Origin: Thermoplasmata archaeon
GTDB taxonomy: Archaea; Thermoplasmatota; Thermoplasmata; Lutacidiplasmatales; UBA184
Length of the DNA stretch: 64,000 nucleotides
Direction: 5' to 3'
NCBI GenBank assembly: GCA_028864975.1
Contig: JAGWLG010000010.1
Coordinates: 1-64,000 of the forward strand
Shown here piece after piece: positions 9,771-17,560 of the stretch. A program made the position numbers and the translations under genes. Below the pieces are notes generated by a model. The model was not told where the DNA came from. It saw only the letters and a program-made list of their open reading frames with translations, and searched no databases. Each line of letters opens with the position of its first letter. The stretch's first letter is position 1.

Positions 9771-11030
9771 TCACCCCAGGGCACTGGCCAGCTCGATGGC
9801 CCTTTCCAGGACGGGGTCGCGCCCCGCCAGCAGGTCTTCGCGGGCGGCGAAGACCTCGAGGTCCGGGGTGATCCCGATCCCCTCGAATGGGCTCCCATCC
9901 GGGAAGTGGGCCCGCTTGGTCCCGACGAAGGCTCGGAGGCCCTCGGGAAAGTCAAGGATGTAGGGCTGCCCGGTGCTCCCACAGGTCGTCGACCCCACCA
10001 GCGTCGCTCGTCCCGTGTCCTTGAGCGGCATCAGGAAGTCCTCGCACGCAGAACCGCATCGCCGATCCGCCAAGGCGATCAGGCGCCCCCGGTAGCTTCC
10101 CTTCTCCGGTCGGTGGGCCCCCGAGGGGAACCAGGCCTGCAGCCCGTCCCATTCTCGTAGAGGTTCGAGGGGGGCGAGCCGCTCCTTGGTCAAGTTGAAA
10201 CCATCTCCCTCTCCCCGCTCGAGCAGGTCCAGCAGATGGACATGCGCCCGGACGAACCCCACACGCTGGGGGGTCGAGAAGGCCCATCCCCGCCATGGCC
10301 GGTCCATCAGGCGCGGGAGGAGGAGGGTCGGAGTGCTCCCTCCGGTGTTCCCGCGAACATCGATGACGATCGTGGAGGCTTGCTGGAAGTGGTGCGTGAG
10401 CTCGATCGCCCTCCTCTCGTGGTCAGGCGCTCCGAACGATGGGATGCGAAGGTAGGCGACCTTCCCTCTCCGGAGCCACCTCCCTCGGGTCCTCTCCCGA
10501 GGGGGTTCACGTCGGCCTGGGACCCGCCGCAGGGTCCATCGACGACCTTGGGTCTGGAGCGAGACGCGACGGGGGAAGAGTCGGGGCAAGGCGGTCAGGT
10601 GCCGCTTGCGAGCGTCTTCGCTCGAACCCGAGATGAATCGCTGGCGGTCCTGGTAGAAATCATGGGGAGTCGTTCCATCGATCCGTTCGAGGACCTCCCC
10701 CGCTCGGACCTCGGGAGACCATGACTCCTCGACCACCCAGTCTCGCCCGATCGGGGCCGCGCGGAAACCCAGGGACCCACCGAGAGGCTTCCAGCCCACC
10801 GGGTCGAGGTAGAATGTGTGGCCGTTCTTCAGGCTCGCGAGAAAGGCGGACATTTCGAGAGAGAAGTGGTTGCGGTCCCCTCGACCGATGGTGGAGTCCA
10901 GGAGCTTCTGATACGCTCCCTCCAAGTCGAGCCCGCCGGTCGCTTCCCAGTGGGCGAAGGCGAGGTCGACCGCGCTCCGAACGGACGAAGCGATGTAGGC
11001 CCGTCGAGCAGGGGAGAGGTCCTTCACCAA
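9771..11030 (-). CDS. S41 family (C-terminal processing/tricorn-like) serine peptidase
   Basis: IVIDVRGNTGGS, RCGSACEDF nucleophile motif, VGSTTCGSTGQP; no obvious signal peptide. Confidence 0.85.
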   Translation of the reverse strand: MVKDLSPARRAYIASSVRSAVDLAFAHWEATGGLDLEGAYQKLLDSTIGRGDRNHFSLEMSAFLASLKNGHTFYLDPVGWKPLGGSLGFRAAPIGRDWVVEESWSPEVRAGEVLERIDGTTPHDFYQDRQRFISGSSEDARKRHLTALPRLFPRRVSLQTQGRRWTLRRVPGRREPPRERTRGRWLRRGKVAYLRIPSFGAPDHERRAIELTHHFQQASTIVIDVRGNTGGSTPTLLLPRLMDRPWRGWAFSTPQRVGFVRAHVHLLDLLERGEGDGFNLTKERLAPLEPLREWDGLQAWFPSGAHRPEKGSYRGRLIALADRRCGSACEDFLMPLKDTGRATLVGSTTCGSTGQPYILDFPEGLRAFVGTKRAHFPDGSPFEGIGITPDLEVFAAREDLLAGRDPVLERAIELASALG

Positions 11031-11157
11031 GGCTGCACCTCTTGGCGACCGTGGGCGAGCCGCCTCCCTCTACTTGAACGGGACGGGGGAGGACAGGCCC
11101 GCCCGGTTGCGCTTGAAGGGCCGGCGGGGGGGCACGGTCCCTCACTCCCGGCAGGCC

Positions 11158-12174
11158 TTACCGACCCGCGCGCCCTCGGGATACGAACCGCGCCCTGAGG
11201 GCAAGGTAGGCGTCAAGGTCCTTCTCGAACGTACGTTGGGTCAGACAGACCCGGACCCCCGAAGGGTCCCCGAAGTAGTGGCCAGGACAGACCAGGACGC
11301 CGCGTCGGATCCCCTCCTCGGCGAGCCGCAGCGTGAAGTCCGGTCCGACCGCCCGGTCGAACCAGACCGGAGCTCGAAGCAAAGGGAGGTCGGGGACCCG
11401 TTCCCGCAGCAGACGCAGATTGCGCTCGAAGAGCGCGCGGGACTCCCGAAGCAGGGTCGTCCGGTTCCGCAGGATCGAGAGCGCGGCCCCCACCGAAGCG
11501 AGCGCCGGACGGTCCACCCAGAGGTCGCAGGCGTCGCGGAACCGCTCCGCCTCTCCCGCGGGAGGGACGGCGAACCCCATCCGGATGTCGTCCGCGCCGT
11601 AGACCTTCGTGAACGTTCCCGTGGTCCACCACCCCGCGCGCCCCAGTCGAGCGAACGACCTCGAGGGGGTGAACTCCCGGAACGTCTCATCGATCACGAC
11701 GTGGCGCGATCCCTCGGCAAGGCGGAGCACGTCCTCCGAGGTCCGAAGGACCCCTTCCGGGTTGTTCGGGTTCGACAGCAGGGCCACGTCGTTCCCCCCG
11801 AGCCCCTGAGAGACCCGGAACCCGATCCCCGACGCGATGTCCACGAGGGGAGGATACTCAGGGGTCCGGATCCCACAAAAGAGGGAGCTCTTCCCCTCGG
11901 CCCGCAGAGCGCGAGCGAGGTAGAGGAGGACGAGGGTGTTCGCCGTCGTCGCTCCGGTCGTCAGGACCACTCGCTCCGCCGGGACGCCCAGGACCCGACC
12001 GAGCCGCGCCCGCAGCTCGGGGGGCTTGCCGGGTCTGACCGAGCGGAGCAGTGGGAGGGCGGTCCGTAGCTGTCCCTTCATCCCGCTCTGGGCGAGGTCG
12101 TGGCGCATCCCGGGATGGTCCAGGATCCAGTCGGCGAGAGGGAAGGGCACACCCTCGCGAACCCGGGACCGCAC
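11158..12174 (-). CDS. PLP-dependent class I/II aminotransferase (HisC/CobD-like)
   Basis: SNPNNPEG, VVIDETFREF, GTFTKVYGADDIRMGFAV; proposed GTG start at 12174, inside the track ORF that runs to 14253. Confidence 0.8.
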   Translation of the reverse strand: MRSRVREGVPFPLADWILDHPGMRHDLAQSGMKGQLRTALPLLRSVRPGKPPELRARLGRVLGVPAERVVLTTGATTANTLVLLYLARALRAEGKSSLFCGIRTPEYPPLVDIASGIGFRVSQGLGGNDVALLSNPNNPEGVLRTSEDVLRLAEGSRHVVIDETFREFTPSRSFARLGRAGWWTTGTFTKVYGADDIRMGFAVPPAGEAERFRDACDLWVDRPALASVGAALSILRNRTTLLRESRALFERNLRLLRERVPDLPLLRAPVWFDRAVGPDFTLRLAEEGIRRGVLVCPGHYFGDPSGVRVCLTQRTFEKDLDAYLALRARFVSRGRAGR

Positions 12175-12290
12175 AAAGCCTTCGCGCAGCGTCCCCGTTC
12201 GGCCCGAGGGCGGGACCTCGCCTGGTCCTCGACAAGGGGCGAGCGAAGAAGGCTCCCGGTCGGACCTCGGGCTGGGGCCGTCCGTGCGGG

Positions 12291-14114
12291 TCACCGCGGC
12301 GCAGCGACAGCATGCCCCGCGGGGGCTCCCGAGGCGCCGTCCCCTGCAGAGCCGCCCAGCCCGCGCTCGAGCTCCGCGAGCTCCCTCGAGGTCATCCGGT
12401 GGAGGAGGGCCAGGTCGGCCGCCTCCATCACGTCCGCGCTCTCGACCGTAGAGCGTCCCTCGAACGCGGCATTCGTCCGGGCGAGCTGCTCCATCATGAC
12501 GTCCAGGTTCGCGCTCTGGTGGTCGAGGAGCGTCATGCGCGCGATAAGGGTCATGACCTTCGTCGGAAGGTTGACGCCGTGCGTCCGGTCGCGCGCCTTG
12601 AGGAGGTTCGTCCGCGTCTCCTCCTCCTCGCGCGCATACTGCTGGCGGAAGGGCTCGGGGTTCTTGCGGAACTCCAGGTTGCGTCGGATGACCTCCAGGC
12701 GCTCCTCCACCGTGGACGGGCTCGAGACCTCCACGTGGAGCGTCATGCCCGAGAGCAGGTGGTAGGCCTCCTCGTCCTCGTCCTTGAGCCCGCCCAGGAC
12801 CGCGGGGGGAAGCGCGTGGGAGACGTGCGGGGCGGACCCCTGCTTCACGGGGGGCCGGGGGAGCGAGAGCGCGGCGGTCTGCAGGACCGTGTCGACCAGG
12901 TAGGCCCCGGTTTCCTTCCCGAAGTGGATGCGCCCGGTCAGGTAGCGCTCCTCGTCGCTCCACTTGCGGTAGTTCTCGGCGCCGAGCTTGAGCCGCTCGT
13001 GGACGGGCTCCAGCACCTGGGCGAAGGAGAGGATCAAGTTGAACTTCGCGTTCCCCTCGGGCCCCCAGAGGACCACGCCCCCTAGGGAGGGGTCGATCGC
13101 GCTTAGGAGCAGGGCTCTCTTCGCCTTGTCCTGACCCACGACCGCGGAGAAGGGGAACATCGGGGCCTTGAGCCGTCGGGAGAGCTGGGCGTAGCGTCCG
13201 CGCCGGAAGATGCGGGTCTGGAAGTCCGCCTCGATCTTCGCGCGCTCGCGCTCGAGGTCCGTATGGAACTTCTCCTTGAGGCGGGACTCCTCCTCCGAGA
13301 CCCGCGCCTTCGATTCCTGCGACAGGCGGGCTTCGATGGCCTCGGACTTCCGCACCATCTCGGTCTCGAGCCGTGAGCGCTCGATGGTGAGTTGCTGGGC
13401 GCCCTTCTTCTCGGCCTCGGCCTCGAGCTCGCTCGCGCGCTTGCGGCGCTCCTCCTCGAGCTTCGAGTGTCCCTCCGCCTCCCGTTGGCGGAGCTCGACC
13501 TCCAGGTTCCTGCGAAGTTCCGCCTCGCGGGCCTTCATCCGCTCGTCGACCTGTTCGCGGAGCTCCTCCTCCCGCTTGCGACCCTTGGCCTGGTAGGTCT
13601 CCTCCAGGTCCCTGCGGTCGCGGGCGAGCTCGCGGTCGCTGGCGCGCCGGGCCTCGTCCTCGAAGGCCTTCTTGTCCAGCGCGAGCTGGGACTTGAGGTC
13701 CTGTTCCCGCTTCTCGTAGCCCTGGAGCAGCTGGACCTTGAGCGCCTCGTTCCGCTGGTCGAGCTCGTCGCGGAACTTCTGGGTGAGCTCGGTCTCCTGC
13801 CGGGTCAGAGCCTCCTGGACCTTCCGCTCGGCGTCCGCGGCGGCATCGGCCTTCGCCTCGGCAAGGGCGCGTTCGAGCTCCCGCTGCGCCTTTTCCTCGT
13901 TCTGGCCCCAGCGTCGCTCCCACTCCAGGTCGCGGTCCCGCTGGGCCTTTCCGACAGATTCCGCGATGCGACGCTCGTTCGCCGTGGCGAGCTCCCTGAG
14001 CTCGAGAACCTTCGCATCCTCGAGCTCCTTGCGGGCCTTGGCGACCCCATCGGCGATCTTCTTCTGGATGAACGCCAGTTCCGCGTCCAGCTCGTTCGTG
14101 CTCTCGGGGGCCAC
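12291..14114 (-). CDS. Coiled-coil protein fused to a degenerate ChlI/MoxR-like AAA+ domain
   Basis: ~300 aa of heptad-rich sequence, then MFPFSAVVGQDKAKRALLLSAIDPSLGGVVLWGPEGNAKF... parallel to the neighbour but with an altered P-loop. Confidence 0.85.
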   Translation of the reverse strand: MAPESTNELDAELAFIQKKIADGVAKARKELEDAKVLELRELATANERRIAESVGKAQRDRDLEWERRWGQNEEKAQRELERALAEAKADAAADAERKVQEALTRQETELTQKFRDELDQRNEALKVQLLQGYEKREQDLKSQLALDKKAFEDEARRASDRELARDRRDLEETYQAKGRKREEELREQVDERMKAREAELRRNLEVELRQREAEGHSKLEEERRKRASELEAEAEKKGAQQLTIERSRLETEMVRKSEAIEARLSQESKARVSEEESRLKEKFHTDLERERAKIEADFQTRIFRRGRYAQLSRRLKAPMFPFSAVVGQDKAKRALLLSAIDPSLGGVVLWGPEGNAKFNLILSFAQVLEPVHERLKLGAENYRKWSDEERYLTGRIHFGKETGAYLVDTVLQTAALSLPRPPVKQGSAPHVSHALPPAVLGGLKDEDEEAYHLLSGMTLHVEVSSPSTVEERLEVIRRNLEFRKNPEPFRQQYAREEEETRTNLLKARDRTHGVNLPTKVMTLIARMTLLDHQSANLDVMMEQLARTNAAFEGRSTVESADVMEAADLALLHRMTSRELAELERGLGGSAGDGASGAPAGHAVAAPR

Positions 14115-14137
14115 GCGATCGCCTTCTTCCCCGGACG

Positions 14138-16087
14138 TCAGAGGTTCTCCTCGATGACGCGCCGCAGACGCTCGGGACTGAACTCGGCCTGTTCAAAGGG
14201 TTTGCGCCGCATCCTGTGAGGCAGCGCCATCTCGGCGATCCGCCCCACGTCATCGGCGCTGACCTGGGTACGCCCCTCGAGGGCGCAGAGCGAGCGCGCT
14301 CCGCGCTCGATCATGATGTCGGCACGATGTCCGTCCACCCCGAAGGCCGTGGTGACCTTCGGGATCGCGGCGAAGAGCTTCTGGGAGATCTCGACCTTCG
14401 GCAGGATCTCCCGGCTCCGCTTGATCTTCTCCCGGATCTGTCCCTGAAGTGGCTCGAAACGGGCGCGGAAGTCCGCGGAGTCGCGTTCGAAGTCCTGCCG
14501 ACGTCGGACGATCTCCATCCGCGTGTTGAGGTCCTCGATGCCGACGATCGAGACCTGCAACGCGATTCGGTCGAGCAGCTGCGGCCGCAGGCTGCCCTCC
14601 TCGGGGTTCATCGTGCCGACCATGACGAACCTAGCGGGATAGGACACCGAGATCCCCTCGCGCTCGACGGTGACCCGCCCCATGGCGGCCGCGTCCAGGA
14701 GCACGTCCACGACGTAGTCGTCCAGGAGGTTGATCTCGTCGACGTAGAGGATGCCGCGGTTCGCCTCCGCGAGCACCCCGTGCTCGAAGGCGACCTCCCC
14801 CTCCGTGAGCATCCGGCTCACGTCCAACGTCCCCACGACCCGGTCCTCCGTCGCGTTCAACGGCAGGTCGACGACCTTGAGCGGACGCACCCGGGTGGGG
14901 ATCGCGTCGGGGGTGCGGCCCTGGTACTTCTCTGTGCACTCCCAGCACCATTCCTGGGGGCGGGCGGGGTCGCAGGAGAAGCGGCACCCTTCGACGATCT
15001 TGATCTCGGGGGTGATCTCGGTCAACCCCCGGACCGTGACGGACTTCGCGGTCCCCTTCTGTCCGCTGATGAGCACCCCTCCCACGAGGGGGTCGACGAT
15101 GTTGCAGAGCAGCGCGAGCTTCATCTTCTCCTGCCCGAGGACCCCGGAGAACGGGAAGAGCGCCGTCGCCTTCCGCCCCTTCGCTCCCATCAGCTTCGAG
15201 CGGGCTTCCTCGCGCTTCGCCTTCTTCGACTCCTCCGCGTGGGCGGCCGCGACCGCCTGCGCCTGGATCGTCGTCGGGGAGACCTCGGGCTGCTTGAGAA
15301 TGGCCTCCACCTGCACCTTGTTCTCGATCCGGCTCTCGACCTCGACCTCGGTCACCCCCGTTCCTCCCTCGAGGGTCGCCCGGAGCTGCCCCACCTGGAC
15401 CCCCGCCATCCCGCCACCCCCGGAGCCCGCCTGGGCGAGGGCTTCGCTGCGCTTCTTTGCCCCCTCGATGAGGAGGGCCCCGCAGTTCGTGCAGGAGATC
15501 GCGTCCGGCTCGACCGGCGCGTCGCACGAGGCGCAGCGCATCTCGCCGACCTCGAGCTCGGCCCCACACGTCGGGCAGGAGGAGGCGTGGAACGGGACAG
15601 GAGAGGAGCAGGTGGGGCAGAGCGCCTCGGGGTTCGTGAGCGGCTGTTTGCAATGCGGACAGAAGAGCGCCTCGGCCGGCACGAGGGCGCTACAATGCGC
15701 GCACTTGCAGCTCTCTGGGTCGAAGGCCGCCCCGCATCTTGCGCACCGGTCCGCGTAGACCGAGGTGACGGCCCCGCAGGCCGGGCAGAGCGACTCGTCC
15801 CCGACGAAGCGCTCCTCGCCCAGGACCTCCCCGACCAGGGCCTCGGTGTCGGGGTGGGCCCCTGGCTCTTCGACCGTGGGCAGCTCCGGGGTCGCCTCCT
15901 CCAGGAGCCCCTCGAGCTGCGCCGCGAGCTCGTTCACGGACTCATCGGGGGCGAACTCCTCGCCGTTCCCCTCCCCCTTGCCGTTGGTCGGAGGAGTGCC
16001 CTCCCCGCCCTCCGGTTCTGGGTCGGTGGGACGCGGCTCTTCAGGAGGAGGGACCGGGACCATGAAGCGCACCTCTTGAAGGCGCAT
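14138..16087 (-). CDS. Zinc-ribbon (x4) ChlI/MoxR-like AAA+ ATPase
   Basis: CPACG..CARC, CAHC..CPHC, CPTC..CPTC, CASC..CTNC; LFPFSGVLGQEKMKLALL, GQKGTAKS, ILYVDEINLLDD, FVMVGTMNPEEGSLRPQLLDR. Confidence 0.93.
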   Translation of the reverse strand: MRLQEVRFMVPVPPPEEPRPTDPEPEGGEGTPPTNGKGEGNGEEFAPDESVNELAAQLEGLLEEATPELPTVEEPGAHPDTEALVGEVLGEERFVGDESLCPACGAVTSVYADRCARCGAAFDPESCKCAHCSALVPAEALFCPHCKQPLTNPEALCPTCSSPVPFHASSCPTCGAELEVGEMRCASCDAPVEPDAISCTNCGALLIEGAKKRSEALAQAGSGGGGMAGVQVGQLRATLEGGTGVTEVEVESRIENKVQVEAILKQPEVSPTTIQAQAVAAAHAEESKKAKREEARSKLMGAKGRKATALFPFSGVLGQEKMKLALLCNIVDPLVGGVLISGQKGTAKSVTVRGLTEITPEIKIVEGCRFSCDPARPQEWCWECTEKYQGRTPDAIPTRVRPLKVVDLPLNATEDRVVGTLDVSRMLTEGEVAFEHGVLAEANRGILYVDEINLLDDYVVDVLLDAAAMGRVTVEREGISVSYPARFVMVGTMNPEEGSLRPQLLDRIALQVSIVGIEDLNTRMEIVRRRQDFERDSADFRARFEPLQGQIREKIKRSREILPKVEISQKLFAAIPKVTTAFGVDGHRADIMIERGARSLCALEGRTQVSADDVGRIAEMALPHRMRRKPFEQAEFSPERLRRVIEENL

Positions 16088-16220
16088 GCGAGTGTATGTA
16101 CCTTGTCAGACCCCCGCCCGACCCCAACGGGTGCCCGAGGAGTGGGCTGGGCGGGGGCGAACTTGGTTCCTGGACCCTCCCGGGCTCCTCGCGAACGTTT
16201 AAGTCCCCAGGCACGGTCTT

Positions 16221-16260
16221 ATGACCTGCGGGACCCGCAAGGGGGGATCCCGCAGGTCAT
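16221..16260. promoter_or_regulatory. Perfect 13-bp inverted repeat overlapping the start codon of the 16259 gene
   Basis: ATGACCTGCGGGA (16221-16233) and TCCCGCAGGTCAT (16248-16260); TATA-like CGTTTAAG about 25 bp upstream. Confidence 0.8.
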
Positions 16261-17560
16261 GGGGGTCCTCGAGGGTATCAAAGGCTCGTTCTGGCCCTCC
16301 GGCAAGAGGGGCCTCGGTTCTCCGCTTTTCCTCGAGGAGGATGGTCCGATCCTCGGCGTCATCGACGACATCTTCCTCGACAAGAAGTCCGGACAGCCGG
16401 TCGCGTACCGCGTGCTGGCGAGCGGACAGTACCTCGAGGTCCCAGCCGAGGCCGTCACGGAGACCCCCGGGGGTTACATCTACCGCTCCCCCTGGTTCGC
16501 GGAGGCGGATGCGCTCGTCCGGAAGCTCGAGAGCCAGGAGCTCCTCATGCCCGAGCTCCTCTTCTCCTCCGTCGCGACCTCCGACGCCGACCGACGGCTC
16601 CTGGAGAGCGCGGTCGAGCGCTCTCCCGCGCTCAAGAAGATGGTCTCCCAGGCGACCGAGCTCTACCAGGGACTGTCCCCGCGCATCGACGCGCTCGAGA
16701 AGGAGAAGTACAAGGTCGTGGGAGAGGTCGCGGACCTCGCGGAGGGGCTCATGACGGGCCGCCTTCCCAAGGACGTCCATCGGGAGCGGTTCGTCGCGCT
16801 CAAGCGTCGTCTCCAGGTCTTGGATGCTTCCCTCCACCGAGGGGAGTCGCTCCGCCGTCGGCTGGAATCCATCCCGTTCGTCACGCTCGCCAAGAAGCCC
16901 GAGGTCGCCGGGGCCGGTCTCCCCTCGCTCCCTGCTGGAGCGATGGCGGGGGGCCGCCCCTCCGCCTTGAGCGCCGCCATGCTCCCCGGGTCCCCTGCGG
17001 GGGTCCGCCCCCCTCCCGGGGCCGGGGAGGAGTGGAAGCGTATCCGCAAGTTCCGCGTCCTGAAGGCGGAGGCCACGCTCCGCCAGAGAGAGGAGTCGCT
17101 CCACCGGATGGAGCAGGAGCTCCAGAAGACGGGGGGGGTCTCCCCCGAGCTCGTCCAGTCGCTCTCCCAGAACTACGACAAGCTCGCCAAGGCGATCGCC
17201 CAGGGCGGCCCCGACGGGCTCAAGAAGGAGATCGAGCGGATCGTCCAGGACAACGCCCAGAAGACGGCCAAGACGGAGACGAAGGCCCTCGGCTCGGCGC
17301 TCGGTTCCCCTGCCGCCTCGAGCCTCGGCAGCGCTCCCCCGGGGAAGACCTGTCCGCTCTGTGCCGAGCCGCTCACGGGGCGCGAGACCACCTGCCCCGG
17401 CTGCCAGGCCGACCTCAAGACCTTGGAAGAGGCGAAGGAGGGGTCGACGGGGCCCAACGGGGCCCAGAAGTTCTTCCGTGGCGGCGGAGCGACTAAGATG
17501 GGGGTCGTGCTGCTCATGGCGGCCGGCGCGACGTTCCTCTCCTGGTTCGTCCTACGTTAG
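16259..17560 (+). CDS. PRC-barrel-like N-terminal domain, helical region, zinc ribbon and C-terminal TM anchor
   Basis: GPILGVIDDIFLDKKSGQPVAYRVLASGQYLEVP; CPLCAEPLTGRETTCPGC; C-terminal MGVVLLMAAGATFLSWFVLR; in-frame internal ATG of track ORF 14216-17560. Confidence 0.78.
   Translation: MGVLEGIKGSFWPSGKRGLGSPLFLEEDGPILGVIDDIFLDKKSGQPVAYRVLASGQYLEVPAEAVTETPGGYIYRSPWFAEADALVRKLESQELLMPELLFSSVATSDADRRLLESAVERSPALKKMVSQATELYQGLSPRIDALEKEKYKVVGEVADLAEGLMTGRLPKDVHRERFVALKRRLQVLDASLHRGESLRRRLESIPFVTLAKKPEVAGAGLPSLPAGAMAGGRPSALSAAMLPGSPAGVRPPPGAGEEWKRIRKFRVLKAEATLRQREESLHRMEQELQKTGGVSPELVQSLSQNYDKLAKAIAQGGPDGLKKEIERIVQDNAQKTAKTETKALGSALGSPAASSLGSAPPGKTCPLCAEPLTGRETTCPGCQADLKTLEEAKEGSTGPNGAQKFFRGGGATKMGVVLLMAAGATFLSWFVLR

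Noticed and set aside
12175-14253. N-terminal part of track ORF 11158-14253 (-)
   Set aside because: Out-of-frame over the coiled-coil AAA+ gene; the aminotransferase occupies only the C-terminal portion.
14216-16258. N-terminal ~680 codons of track ORF 14216-17560 (+)
   Set aside because: Antisense to the ZnR-AAA+ gene; the real protein starts at the in-frame ATG 16259.
17557-17560. Overlapping convergent stop codons (TAG/TAA)
   Set aside because: Common in compact genomes; no further signal.
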